Below the pieces are notes generated by a model. It saw only the letters and a list, made by a program, of their open reading frames with translations, made no database searches and was not told the DNA's origin. The position numbers were made by a program, and so were the translations under genes. A DNA stretch of 64,000 nt. Source: Jiangella sp. DSM 45060 (GTDB lineage Bacteria > Actinomycetota > Actinomycetes > Jiangellales > Jiangellaceae). This document shows, piece by piece, positions 17,657-25,834 of the stretch; positions within the stretch are counted from its first letter, which is position 1; each line of letters opens with the position of its first letter. The stretch lies in the NCBI RefSeq assembly GCF_900105175.1, contig NZ_LT629771.1, positions 5,040,501 through 5,104,500 of the forward strand. Reading direction: 5' to 3'.

Positions 17657-17677
17657 GTTCCGACCCGCGGTCGGAAC
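17657..17677. promoter_or_regulatory. perfect palindrome over the UPF0182 -35 region (operator candidate)
   Basis: GTTCCGACC and GGTCGGAAC, exact 9-bp inverted repeats around CGC. The site starts 17 nt upstream of the TAGTTT -10 box, where a -35 hexamer would be, so a bound dimer would block RNA polymerase. It does not match the actinobacterial LexA box. The protein that binds it is unknown. Confidence 0.5.
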
Positions 17678-17732
17678 ATCGCTGTCAGCGGACGGTTCGG
17701 GGCGAACCGTGACCCGTTCGACGCCGGGCCGT

Positions 17733-17782
17733 GACCGATGTCGCCGGCGGCCGCCGCGACCGATGTCGCCGGCGGCCGCCGC
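17733..17782 (+). repeat. 25-bp tandem duplication
   Basis: The unit GACCGATGTCGCCGGCGGCC plus GCCGC occurs twice in a row without mismatch, just upstream of the PPA1309 gene start at 17801. It probably arose by slippage and could alter promoter spacing of that gene. Confidence 0.85.
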
Positions 17783-17800
17783 CCGTGCGACGATGCGGGC

Positions 17801-18328
17801 ATGAGCACGACGGACGAGCAGCCGAGCGCCCTGTACCGCGCGATCGAGGAGATCGAACAGCACGTCCGCGACGACGGCTGGGACCAGCCGGCCCGGCTGT
17901 ACGCGCTGGCCCCGACGGCTGACCTCCTGTCCCGCGAGCCGGCACTCGCCGCGAGCATCGGCATCGAGCCCGACGGGCCCGCCGACTCCCTCACGCCCAT
18001 CGAGCAGGACGTCGCCGGGCGGCCGATCGAGGACCTGCTCGTCGAGATCACCTGGCCCGACACCGTCTCCGGCTGCGCGCTGGTGCTCGAGCGCATCGTG
18101 CTGCCGCCCGGCGCCGAGGACCAGATGCCCGACGACGACGGCCTGGCCGCCCGGTGGGCGCAGCAGCACCCCGACCGCTCCGACGTCCGCGTCGTCGTCG
18201 GCGTCCTCCGCGACGGCCGGCGGGCGTCGGTGCTGCGGATCCGCGGCCACGAAGCCGACGACGAGTTGGTGCGCGGCGCGGAGCTGTCGCCCGAGCTGGG
18301 CAACGCACTGGCCGAGACGTTCGACTGA
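17801..18328 (+). CDS. PPA1309 family protein
   Basis: A 175-residue soluble acidic protein of the actinobacterial PPA1309 family, with the typical opening ALYRAIEEIEQHVRDDGWDQPARLYALAPT and a central LEDLLVEITWPDTVSGCALVLERIVLPP-like stretch. Function unknown. In many actinobacteria it is found beside the UPF0182 gene, to which it is divergent here (174 bp between starts). Its 3' end runs into a repeat-rich region. Confidence 0.88.
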   Translation: MSTTDEQPSALYRAIEEIEQHVRDDGWDQPARLYALAPTADLLSREPALAASIGIEPDGPADSLTPIEQDVAGRPIEDLLVEITWPDTVSGCALVLERIVLPPGAEDQMPDDDGLAARWAQQHPDRSDVRVVVGVLRDGRRASVLRIRGHEADDELVRGAELSPELGNALAETFD

Positions 18329-18349
18329 GGCCGGCTGGTTTCGGCAGGG

Positions 18350-18421
18350 GCGCCGCGCTCGCCGCGGGCGCTGCGCTGGCCTCGGGCGCCGCGCTCGCCG
18401 CGGGCGCTGCGCTGGCCTCGG
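18350..18421 (+). repeat. 36-bp perfect tandem repeat, two copies
   Basis: Copies at 18350-18385 and 18386-18421 begin GCGCCGCGCTCGCCGCGG and end GCGCTGCGCTGGCCTCGG. They are identical and lie 21 bp after the PPA1309 stop, at the left edge of the larger repeat array. No coding role is seen. Confidence 0.9.
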
Positions 18422-18506
18422 GCTGGCTGGGTTCGGCCCGAGCCCGCACGTTTCGGCCTGATTCGCTGCGTTCGTCGCGTGTCGCGGCGTTCGCCGGCTG
18501 AGTACG

Positions 18507-18556
18507 GTCCCCGCCCGGCTGGGAGGGCACCCACCCTACTGGCGGGCGCCGACAAC
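18507..18556 (-). repeat. dispersed palindromic element, copy in array unit 1
   Basis: Same element as at 2515, minus-strand polarity, ending (on the plus strand) GCGCCGACAAC. One outer-stem base differs (ACTGGCGGG instead of ACGGGCGGG), shortening the stem. Confidence 0.8.
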
Positions 18557-18759
18557 GTCCGCGCGCCGACGCACCGTCCCGCTCGCCGACGAACCGTCCG
18601 CGAGCCGACGAACCGCCTCCGGCCGACCGTCGCCGTGACCGGCGTCGTCAGGCCCGGCAGGCCGGCACGCCACCTCGGGCAGCACATCGACTCGGGCCGG
18701 CACGTTCGGCCTGATTCGCTGCGTTCGTCGTGTGTCGCGGCGTTCGCCGGCTGAGTACG

Positions 18760-18809
18760 GTCCCCGCCCGGCTGGGAGGGCACCCACCCTACGGGCGGGC
18801 GCCGACAAC
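18760..18809 (-). repeat. dispersed palindromic element, copy in array unit 2
   Basis: Identical to the unit 3 copy over its 50 bp. The 8-bp outer stem CCCGCCCG / CGGGCGGG is intact. Confidence 0.85.
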
Positions 18810-18997
18810 GTTCGCGCGCCGACCCACCGTCCCGCTCGCCGACGCATCGTCCGCCGCGCCGACCGTGGCCCCTGACCGGCGTCGTCGGGTCCGGCAGGCC
18901 AGCACGCCACCTCGGTCCAGCACGTCGGCTCAAGCCGGCACGTTCGGCCTGATTCGCTGCGTTCGTCGTGTGTCGCGGCGTTCGCCGGCTGAGTACG

Positions 18998-19047
18998 GTC
19001 CCCGCCCGGCTGGGAGGGCACCCACCCTACGGGCGGGCGCCGACAAC
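18998..19047 (-). repeat. dispersed palindromic element, copy in array unit 3
   Basis: Lies 75 nt downstream of the Lon-like protease stop codon in the same polarity seen at other genes (the GTTGTCGGCGCC side faces the stop). Confidence 0.85.
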
Positions 19048-19122
19048 GTCCGCGCGCCGACCCACCGTCCCGCTCGCCGACGCATCGTCCGCCGCGCCGA
19101 CCGTGGCCCCTGACCGGCGTCG

Positions 19123-20172
19123 TCAGGTCGGGCAGGCCGGCAGGTCGCCGGTGTCGCCGGCGACGAAGGACTCGATGGTGCTGACGGCGTCGTCGAGGGT
19201 CTCGATGGGGACGACCTGCATGTCGCCGTTGTTGCCGCCGACCGCTTCGTCGCAGTTGCTGGCCGGGGCGAGGAAGAGCGCGGCGCCGTCGTGGTTGGCG
19301 GCGGCGATCTTCTGCTGGATGCCGCCGATGGGGCCGACCTCGCCGTCGGGGCTGATCTCACCGGTGCCGGCGACGTGCACGCCGTCGAGGAGCTCGCCCG
19401 GGGTGAGGGTGTCGTAGATCGCGACGGCGAAGATCATGCCGGCGCTGGGGCCGCCGATGCGCTCGTCGATGCCGATGGTGATGTCGACCGGCAGGTCGAA
19501 CCCGAGCGTCGGGCTGAACCCGACCAGCGCGCGGCCGTCGTCCTCGGCGGCGATGGTGGTGATCGACTCGGTGAGCTGCCGGCCGTCGCGGTCGACGACG
19601 AACGAGACGGCCTCGCCGGGCTCGTGCGCGGTGACGGCGTCGACGACGTCCTCGGGGGTGGCGACGGGGGTGCCGTCGACCGAGACCACGATGTCGCCCG
19701 GCTCGAGCACGCCCTCGGCGGGTGCGTCGGCGACCACGGCGTCGACGACCACCTTCTCGGGCACGTCGTAGCCGAGCTTGCGCAGCGCGGCGACCTCGGC
19801 GTTCTGCTGCGAGTTGGCGAGCATCGCGGCGTTCTGCTGCCGCGACTGCTCGGCCGTGGTGCCCTCGGGGTAGACCAGCTCACGGGGGATGACGGCGCGG
19901 TCGGGGTCGATCCACGCGCGCAACGCCGTCAGCAGGTCGAGGTCGGCGTCGGCGCGCGTGACCCCGACGGTGGTGAGGTCGAGCACGCCGTCGGTGGGGA
20001 ACGTCTCGGCGCCGTCGATCTGGATGACCTGCTGGCCGTTCCACTCCCCCAGCGTGTCCTCGACCGGCCCCGGCGAGTACACGACGTAGGGCAGGTGCAG
20101 CATGGACGCGACCGCGACGAGCGCGACGATCAGGGCCCCGGCGACGGCGAGCGTCGCGGATCGGCGGGTCAT
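19123..20172 (-). CDS. PDZ domain-containing Lon-like serine protease (YlbL family, S16)
   Basis: A 349-residue membrane-anchored protease. An N-terminal signal anchor (residues about 7-26), a PDZ domain (about 130-210, with LEPGDIVVSVDGTPV) and a C-terminal Lon-type proteolytic domain are seen. The catalytic dyad is visible: Ser243 in GGPSAGM and Lys288 in GGIQQKIAAA. No ATPase domain is present, so it acts outside the ATP-dependent Lon cycle, probably on the outer face of the membrane. Its place next to the UPF0182 gene is conserved in actinobacteria. Degenerate copies of its 3' end occur in the tandem array just downstream. Confidence 0.93.
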   Translation of the reverse strand: MTRRSATLAVAGALIVALVAVASMLHLPYVVYSPGPVEDTLGEWNGQQVIQIDGAETFPTDGVLDLTTVGVTRADADLDLLTALRAWIDPDRAVIPRELVYPEGTTAEQSRQQNAAMLANSQQNAEVAALRKLGYDVPEKVVVDAVVADAPAEGVLEPGDIVVSVDGTPVATPEDVVDAVTAHEPGEAVSFVVDRDGRQLTESITTIAAEDDGRALVGFSPTLGFDLPVDITIGIDERIGGPSAGMIFAVAIYDTLTPGELLDGVHVAGTGEISPDGEVGPIGGIQQKIAAANHDGAALFLAPASNCDEAVGGNNGDMQVVPIETLDDAVSTIESFVAGDTGDLPACPT

Positions 20173-20225
20173 CGGTGTGGTCGGTCCTCACGGTGAACGG
20201 GCTTCGACACCGTAAGAGTACGTGG

Positions 20226-21506
20226 TCAGCCTGTGTGTTCGGCGGCAGCGGCGGTCGCCGCGCGGGCGAGGTCGCCGACCCGATCGTCCAGCCAGGCCGT
20301 CATGGCGTCGCGCCGTTCCGGCGTCGTCGTGGCGGCGGCGTCGCTCACGAGCAGGCTCACCCGGAACTTCCGCTCGTCGGTCCCGGCAATCACCCACACC
20401 TCGGCGTTGTAGCCGCCCTGCGCGTACGGGCCCTCGAGCGTGGTCGTCGCCCACTGGACGTGCACGGTCTCGCCGTCCGGCGTGGTCGTCGCGGTGCAGG
20501 GCTGCGTGATGCGGCCCTTCTCCTCCATGGGCTCGCAGTGGTCGGCCACGGTCAGCTCGGAACCGATCTCCATGATCATCGCCGGCCCCGCCTCGACGTG
20601 CTCGGGCAGTCCGGCGGTGACGTCCGGGCCCGCCTCGGCCATGTCGTCGCCGCTGGCGGTCCAGCCGGCGCCTAGGTTCTCGGCGAGCGCCTGTGCCTGC
20701 TCGCCGACCTCTCCCTCGCTCGGCTGCTGGGGCGCCTCGGGCGGGGATATGCCCGCGGCGAGCTCGGTCCAGGCCCCGTCCGTGACGACCGTGGCGAGCT
20801 GGTCCAGCGAGAACGGCGGCTCGTCGCGGGTCGGCTCGGACTCCTTCTCGGTCGGCGCGTTCATCGCGTCGAGCATGACCGTCAGCCCGCCGGGAAAGAC
20901 CGCCTGGGCGCGGGACTGTAGCCGCTCCGGCTCGCGGTCGGGCTGGGGGTGGTAGGGCCCGGACTGCCGCAGCACCGTGGTGCCGTCGTCGAGGGTGACG
21001 ACCTCGCAGCTGCCGCCGTTGACGATCGTCGGGCACTCGTTCGGCGTCGCGACCGCCGGGAGGTCCACCGTCGCGCTGACCCAGCTGGCGCCGCTGCCGT
21101 CGTCCCAGACGAAGTCGATCCAGACCGACGTCGGCTCGTGGGCGTACGCGTTGGCCCCGCTGATCTCGCCGGGCGGCAGCAGCGCCACGACAGCGTCGAG
21201 GACGGCGTCGGCGTCGAACTCCGCGACGGGGTCGGCCACGGGCGGCGCCTCGGACGCGCCGGAGGCGGCCGGGGCCTCGGTCATGGCGGGCTCGTCGTTG
21301 CCGGCGACGATGAACGGGGCCGCGACGAGGCCGCCGACGCCGGCGACGAGGACGATCGCGGCGGCGCCGACGGCGAACCGGGCCCGGCGCAGCCGCCGCC
21401 GTTCCCGCCCGCGCGCCAGTGCGCCGTCGACGAGGTCGGCGACCGGCGGGTCGATCCGGGCCGCCTCCGCCCGGAGCGCCAGCTCGAGGTCCTCTTCGAT
21501 CGTCAT
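20226..21506 (-). CDS. membrane-anchored anti-sigma-like protein
   Basis: A 426-residue protein with a short cytoplasmic N-terminus (MTIEEDLELALRAEAARIDPP, RGRERRRLRRAR), one membrane span near residues 45-70, and a long extracytoplasmic part rich in acidic residues. No HxxxCxxC zinc anti-sigma motif is seen. Its ATG overlaps the TGA of the upstream sigma factor gene (ATGA), so it is made with it and probably senses an envelope signal and restrains the sigma factor. I do not recognise the outer domain. The pair separates the protease from moaE. Confidence 0.7.
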   Translation of the reverse strand: MTIEEDLELALRAEAARIDPPVADLVDGALARGRERRRLRRARFAVGAAAIVLVAGVGGLVAAPFIVAGNDEPAMTEAPAASGASEAPPVADPVAEFDADAVLDAVVALLPPGEISGANAYAHEPTSVWIDFVWDDGSGASWVSATVDLPAVATPNECPTIVNGGSCEVVTLDDGTTVLRQSGPYHPQPDREPERLQSRAQAVFPGGLTVMLDAMNAPTEKESEPTRDEPPFSLDQLATVVTDGAWTELAAGISPPEAPQQPSEGEVGEQAQALAENLGAGWTASGDDMAEAGPDVTAGLPEHVEAGPAMIMEIGSELTVADHCEPMEEKGRITQPCTATTTPDGETVHVQWATTTLEGPYAQGGYNAEVWVIAGTDERKFRVSLLVSDAAATTTPERRDAMTAWLDDRVGDLARAATAAAAEHTG

Positions 21507-22015
21507 GGTGTCGCTCCGCTCCTGGTCGGGTCGTCGGCATCGGTACCGAGGACGTCGCGCAACCGGTCGAGCGCACGGAAGCAGCGCGAACGCACCGCGC
21601 CGGCCGACAGCCCCAGCTCGGCGGCCGTCTCGTCGACGCTGCGGTCCTCCCAGTAGCGCAGCACCAGGACCGCCCGGTCCTTCGCGTCCAGGCGGGCCAG
21701 CGCGTCGAGCAGGGTGACCCGCAGCGCGACGTCCGGCTCGCGGCCGGGCACCTCCGGCACGGCGTCGGTGGGCCGCTCGCCCGACCCGCGCCGCCGCCGG
21801 TGCGTGATGAACGTGCGCACCAGCGCCGTGCGGGCGTAGGCGATCGGGTCGTCGGGCCGCCGGCGTGTGGTCCAGACGCGGTACACCTTGCCGAGGGTCT
21901 CCTGCACGAGGTCCTCGGCCAGATGCCAGTCGCCCGTCAGCAGCCAGGCGGTCCGGAACAGCCGCCCGCCGCACGCCGCCGCGAAGTCGGTGAAGCCTTC
22001 CTCGTCGCCGGCCAA
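21503..22015 (-). CDS. ECF sigma factor, SigE-family (group 4)
   Basis: A 170-residue extracytoplasmic-function sigma factor. Region 2 (FRTAWLLTGDWHLAEDLVQETLGKVYRVW, residues about 20-48) binds core polymerase and the -10 element. Region 4 (LARLDAKDRAVLVLRYWEDRSVDETAAELGLSAGAVRSRCFRALDRL) forms the -35-binding HTH. The start is TTG at 22015, chosen because CGGAGG lies 8 nt upstream and no ATG or GTG is available in frame nearby. It is translationally coupled to the anti-sigma-like gene. Its regulon cannot be inferred. Confidence 0.9.
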   Translation of the reverse strand: MAGDEEGFTDFAAACGGRLFRTAWLLTGDWHLAEDLVQETLGKVYRVWTTRRRPDDPIAYARTALVRTFITHRRRRGSGERPTDAVPEVPGREPDVALRVTLLDALARLDAKDRAVLVLRYWEDRSVDETAAELGLSAGAVRSRCFRALDRLRDVLGTDADDPTRSGATP

Positions 22016-22073
22016 CGCCAGCCTCCGTTCGTCGTCCTCACCCTTGAAGACGCGGTGGGGCGGCAGGCGCGTT

Positions 22074-22496
22074 TCAGGGCGAGCCGACCCATTCCTCGCT
22101 GCCGTCGTCGAAGCGCTGGTGCTTCCAGATCGGGACCTCGCGCTTGAGGTCGTCGATCAGCTGGCGGCAGGCGGCGAACGCCTCCTGGCGGTGGCCGGCG
22201 GCGGTCGCGACCACGACGGCGATGTCGCCGATCTCGAGGTGACCGACGCGGTGGACGGCGGCCAGCGCGCGCAGCGGGTGCTCGGCGGCGACCTTCTCGG
22301 CCACCGTCCGCAGCGCCTCGGACACCGTGGGGTGCGCCTCGTAGTCGAGACTGGTGACGCCGCGGCCGCCGTCGGCCTCGCGGACCGTGCCGACGAACAC
22401 GACGGTGCCGCCGGCGCCGCGGTCGGACACCGCGGCCAGCACCTCGTCGACGGAGAGCGGGTCGGGCCGCACGTCGAGCAACCGGATGACGTCCAT
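22074..22496 (-). CDS. moaE: molybdopterin synthase catalytic subunit MoaE
   Basis: A 140-residue MoaE, the large subunit of molybdopterin synthase, which with thiocarboxylated MoaD converts cyclic pyranopterin monophosphate to molybdopterin. Seen: GGTVVFVGTVRE with the family's conserved arginine, LDYEAHPTVSE, HRVGHLEIGDIAVVVATAAGHRQEAF, and the C-terminal KREVPIWKHQRFDDGSEEWV with the catalytic lysines. No other moa genes are nearby. It lies 1 bp after the SDR gene (TGA-G-ATG), so the two form an operon; the pairing with an SDR is a positional habit rather than a known functional link. Confidence 0.95.
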   Translation of the reverse strand: MDVIRLLDVRPDPLSVDEVLAAVSDRGAGGTVVFVGTVREADGGRGVTSLDYEAHPTVSEALRTVAEKVAAEHPLRALAAVHRVGHLEIGDIAVVVATAAGHRQEAFAACRQLIDDLKREVPIWKHQRFDDGSEEWVGSP

Positions 22497-22497
22497 C

Positions 22498-23637
22498 TCA
22501 GCTCCGCTTCCGGCGGCGGGCCTTGCGGACCACGACCGCCGTCCCGAGGATCGCGACGGTGGCGCCGGCGGCGCCGATGGTGGCCGCCGTGGCGGCGTCG
22601 CGCTTGCCGATGCGCCGCGACGCCAGCGCGTGCCGGCCGCCGACCTCCTCCATCAGCGCCCGCAGCGCCCCGGCGTTGTCGTAGCGCGGCTCCCAGCCGG
22701 ACTTGCGCAGCCGCTCGGCGGCCACGACCCACGGCCGGGTGACGTAGTGCAGCTCGCTGGCCGGCGCCGGGGTGACGCCGAGCCGGTGCAGCCGCTGGGC
22801 GGTGCCGAACGCGAACGACGCCGGCAGCTCGATGCGGCTGCGGCCGGACAGCTCCTCGACGGCCGACTGGTCGAGGTGGCCGTCGCTGCCGACGGCGACG
22901 GGGCCGCTGACGCCGTGCAGGACGACGTGCTCGAGCGCCGACGCGAGGTCGTCGACGTGGCAGAACTGCCAGGCCGGCTCGCTGCCGCGCACGACCAGCA
23001 GCCGCGGCGCCTCGAAGTGGCGGGTCAGGACGGTGTCGATGCCGGGCCCGACGACCGCGGCCGGGCGGACCACCGTCACCGACATGCCGGGGTGCGACCG
23101 CGGCGCCCGCGCGCTGAGGTCCTCGATCTCGAGCAGGTCGCTGATGACCGAGCCGTCGGGCTCCGCGCGCAGCGGGGCGTCCTCGTCCAGCGGGATGTCG
23201 TTGTCGGGATGCGCGCCGTACACCATGGCGCTGGTGAGGACCGCGACGTGCTTGACGCCGGCCGCCGCGGACGCCGTCAAGATGGTCTGGGTGCCCCGGA
23301 CGTTGCGGTGCGAGCGGACGGCGGGGTCGTCGGTGATGCCGATGTCGACCGCCGCGTGCACCACCGCGTCGACCCCGGCCAGTCGCGTGACGATGGCCGG
23401 ATCGGTGAGATCCATCACGCGCCACGTGACGCCGTCGACGTCGCCGCGGGAGTCGTCGAGACCCACGACCTCGGCGACGTCGTCGCTGGCGGCCAGGCGT
23501 GCGGCCAGCAGGCGGCCGACCCCGGAGGCGGCGCCGGTGACCGCGACGACCAGCCCGTCGCCGCCGTTGCGCCCAGCGCGAACCCGGCCCGACTGTCTGC
23601 GCACGAAATCCCCTTCAACGACTACCGTGGAACGCAT
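22498..23637 (-). CDS. NAD-dependent epimerase/dehydratase (extended SDR) with C-terminal membrane anchor
   Basis: A 379-residue extended SDR. The Rossmann motif is VAVTGAASGVGRLLAARL (a GxxGxxG variant), followed by DAVVHAAVDIG and a YGAH active-site-like segment (SAMVYGAHPDN). The far C-terminus has a hydrophobic stretch (TIGAAGATVAILGTAVVV) and a basic RKARRRKRS tail, suggesting a tail anchor. The YxxxK pair is not clear, so catalysis is uncertain. Start at 23637 with GGGAG 7 nt before; an ATG 8 codons upstream is the alternative. Divergent from the DUF2342 gene (42 bp apart). Confidence 0.82.
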   Translation of the reverse strand: MRSTVVVEGDFVRRQSGRVRAGRNGGDGLVVAVTGAASGVGRLLAARLAASDDVAEVVGLDDSRGDVDGVTWRVMDLTDPAIVTRLAGVDAVVHAAVDIGITDDPAVRSHRNVRGTQTILTASAAAGVKHVAVLTSAMVYGAHPDNDIPLDEDAPLRAEPDGSVISDLLEIEDLSARAPRSHPGMSVTVVRPAAVVGPGIDTVLTRHFEAPRLLVVRGSEPAWQFCHVDDLASALEHVVLHGVSGPVAVGSDGHLDQSAVEELSGRSRIELPASFAFGTAQRLHRLGVTPAPASELHYVTRPWVVAAERLRKSGWEPRYDNAGALRALMEEVGGRHALASRRIGKRDAATAATIGAAGATVAILGTAVVVRKARRRKRS

Positions 23638-23679
23638 GAGGCGCTCCCGAACGCTTCCCATCCTGCCCGAGGCGCTGCC

Positions 23680-25020
23680 ATGAATGATGTCCCCTTCGGT
23701 TTCCGTTCCTCCGACGACCCTGACGACGACCGGCCCGAGACGTCCGGGGCCGGCTCCGGTGGGGCCGGTGGCTCCGGCCCGGACGATCCGTTGGGCGGGC
23801 TGTTCGGCATGTTCGGTCCGGGCGGCCCCGGCGGCAACCCCGACCTCGGCGCCATGTTCCAGCAGCTCGGCCAGATGTTCTCCTGGTCCGGCGGGCCGGT
23901 GAACTGGGACCTCGCCAACCAGGCCGCGCGCGAGGTCGTCTCGGCCGCCGGCGACCGCTCGGTCAGCGGCAGCGACCGACGCGAGGTCGACGACGCGTTC
24001 CGGCTCGCCGACACCTGGCTCGACGGCGCCACCACCTTCCCGTCCACCGGCGGCTCGCCGCGCACCTGGAGCCGGGCCGAGTGGGTCGAGGGCACCCAGG
24101 CCGCCTGGAAGGACCTCGTCGAGCCGCTGGCCGCCCGGGTCTCCGAAGCCATGAGCAAGTCACTGCCGCCCGAGATCGCGCAGGCCGCCGGCCCGCTCGT
24201 CGGCATGATGCAGCAGGTCGGCGTCTCCATGTGGGGCGCGCAGGTGGGCCAGAGCATCGGCAAGCTGGCCGGCGAGGTGGTCGGCTCGGCCGACATCGGC
24301 GTGCCCCTGGCCGCCGGGCACCCGGCGCTGCTGCCGGCCAACGTCCGCGCCTTCGGCGAGGGCCTCGGTGTCGACGCCCGCGACGTCCTGCTCTACCTCG
24401 CGCTGCGCGAGGCCGCCTACGTCCGGCTGTACGGCCACGCGCCGTGGCTGCGCGCGCACATCGTCGCGCTGGTCGAGGAGTACGCCCGCAACGTCTCCGT
24501 CGACACCAGCGCCATCGAGGAGAAGATGCGCGAGATCGACCCGCAGCGGCCCGAGGCGCTGCAGGAGGCGCTCGAGGGCGGGCTGTTCGACGTCCCGACG
24601 ACGCCCGAGCAGCAGGCCGCGCTCGACCGCCTCGAGCTGGCGCTGGCCCTCGTCGAGGGCTGGGTCGACGACGTCGTCACGCAGGCCACGGCCGACCGGC
24701 TGCCGTCGGCGGCGGCGCTACGCGAGACCGTCCGCCGGCGCCGTGCGTCCGGCGGTCCGGCCGAGCAGACCTTCGCCACGCTGGTCGGGCTGCAGCTGCG
24801 CCCGCGCAAGCTGCGCGAGGCGGCCGCGTTCTGGGCGGCGGTCCGCGAGGCCCGGGGTGCCGACGGCCGCGACGCCGTCTGGGCGCACCCCGACCTCATG
24901 CCCTCGGCCGACGACCTCGCCGACCCCGCCGCCTTCCTGGTCGTCGACCAGTGGGACATGTCCGGTCTCGACGACACCCCCGCCCCGCCCGAGGACGAGA
25001 ACGGCGGCAGCCCTTCCTGA
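23680..25020 (+). CDS. zinc-dependent metalloprotease-like protein (DUF2342)
   Basis: A 446-residue protein of the DUF2342 family, annotated elsewhere as zincin-like hydrolase. A Gly/Pro-rich N-terminus (residues 1-60) is followed by a mostly helical domain. LALREAAYVRLYGHAPWL near residue 250 is the segment where the family's metal-binding motif lies; here it reads REAAY, so one expected ligand may be missing. The protein ends in an acidic tail. The stop overlaps the start of the following NUDIX gene (TGATG), implying coupling. Conserved beside the YlbL protease in actinobacteria. Cellular role unknown. Confidence 0.85.
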   Translation: MNDVPFGFRSSDDPDDDRPETSGAGSGGAGGSGPDDPLGGLFGMFGPGGPGGNPDLGAMFQQLGQMFSWSGGPVNWDLANQAAREVVSAAGDRSVSGSDRREVDDAFRLADTWLDGATTFPSTGGSPRTWSRAEWVEGTQAAWKDLVEPLAARVSEAMSKSLPPEIAQAAGPLVGMMQQVGVSMWGAQVGQSIGKLAGEVVGSADIGVPLAAGHPALLPANVRAFGEGLGVDARDVLLYLALREAAYVRLYGHAPWLRAHIVALVEEYARNVSVDTSAIEEKMREIDPQRPEALQEALEGGLFDVPTTPEQQAALDRLELALALVEGWVDDVVTQATADRLPSAAALRETVRRRRASGGPAEQTFATLVGLQLRPRKLREAAAFWAAVREARGADGRDAVWAHPDLMPSADDLADPAAFLVVDQWDMSGLDDTPAPPEDENGGSPS

Positions 25021-25574
25021 TGCCGGTCGACTCGTTGCACGCCGACGCCGTCGCCTTGCTGTCGGAGTGGGCCGCGCCGTCGCCGTCGCAGGATGCGTTG
25101 CGACGTTCGTACCTCGACGTGCTGCGGTCCGAGCCCGGCGCGATGCGTCGCTCGTGCGTGCCCGCGCACCTCACCGGCAGCGCGCTCATCGTCGACCCCG
25201 CCGGTTCGAGGGTGCTGCTGCTCCTGCACGGCCGGGCCGGTCTCTGGCTGCAGGCCGGCGGGCACTGCGAGGACGGCGACGGCTCGCTCGCGGCGACGGC
25301 GCTGCGGGAGGCCACGGAGGAGAGCGGCATCGCCGGGCTGACGCTGGGCGCGAGCGGCCGGCCGGTCAAGCTGGACCGCCACCCGGCGCCGTGCGCTCCC
25401 GGCGTCGCGGAGTGGCATCTGGACGTGCAGTACCTCGCGGTTGCGCCCGCGGGGGCCGTGGCCACGGTCAGCGACGAATCCCGCGACCTCGGCTGGTTCC
25501 CGTACGACGACCTCCCGGCGCCGCTCGGCGGCGGGGTCGTCGAGTTGATCGCCGCTGCCCGCGCCGCCCTCTGA
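25020..25574 (+). CDS. NUDIX hydrolase
   Basis: A 184-residue NUDIX protein. The box starts GGHCEDGDGSLAATALREA and continues TEESGI, matching G-x5-E-x7-R-E-U-x-E-E-x-G-U with all catalytic glutamates. It would cleave a nucleoside diphosphate linked to another moiety; the substrate is open. Its ATG overlaps the DUF2342 stop. Two copies of the dispersed palindromic element follow its stop. Confidence 0.9.
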   Translation: MPVDSLHADAVALLSEWAAPSPSQDALRRSYLDVLRSEPGAMRRSCVPAHLTGSALIVDPAGSRVLLLLHGRAGLWLQAGGHCEDGDGSLAATALREATEESGIAGLTLGASGRPVKLDRHPAPCAPGVAEWHLDVQYLAVAPAGAVATVSDESRDLGWFPYDDLPAPLGGGVVELIAAARAAL

Positions 25575-25593
25575 CGCTCGTCGTGGTGGCGAG

Positions 25594-25680
25594 CGCGCGG
25601 TGACTGTCGGTGCCCGCCCGTAGGGTGGGAAGCCCTCCCAGCCGGGCGGGGTCCCAGCCCACTTTTCGCGCGCGATCACG
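25594..25680 (+). repeat. 87-bp direct repeat containing dispersed palindromic element, first copy
   Basis: Begins CGCGCGGTGACTGTCGGTGC, contains the element core at 25606-25653 (CCCGCCCG TAGGGTGGG AAG CCCTCCC AGC CGGGCGGG) and ends CACTTTTCGCGCGCGATCACG. It is identical to the copy 241 bp to the right. The core starts 31 nt after the NUDIX stop. The hairpin followed closely by CACTTTT could act as a terminator. Confidence 0.9.
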
Positions 25681-25834
25681 CGCCGCCCGCGACCACATCC
25701 GTCACCGCACGGTCAACGCACCCGCGACCGCTTCCGTCGCCATGTGACCGCCTCACCCGCGACCGCGCCCCCGCCACCCGCGAACAACCCGGCCCGCTGC
25801 GCCGGTCGTCGGCGGCCGGAGCTTGGCGGCGATT
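25681..25834. other. spacer between the two 87-bp repeats
   Basis: Non-coding spacer in the 420-bp convergent region 25575-25994. It holds several CACCCGCGACCG-like short repeats (also seen after the second copy) and nothing that looks coding. Confidence 0.5.

Larger units (their letters stand above)
18452..19122. repeat. large tandem array between convergent genes (three units of about 238-253 bp)
   Basis: Three units begin with TTCGGCCTGATTCGCTGCG at 18452, 18705 and 18943. Each contains TGAGTACGGTCCCCGCCC, one dispersed palindromic element, then GCGCGCCGACnCACCGTCCC, and CCGGCGTCGTCnGG followed by a degenerate copy of the last bases of the Lon-like protease gene (compare the gene end at 19123-19140). 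It fills most of the 794 bp between the convergent PPA1309 and protease genes. The units differ mostly by point changes and a deletion. No gene is visible in this stretch. Confidence 0.85.

Noticed and set aside
18452-19122. CRISPR array
   Set aside because: Units are about 240 bp, imperfect, only three in number, contain no short conserved repeat with unique spacers, and no cas genes are present.
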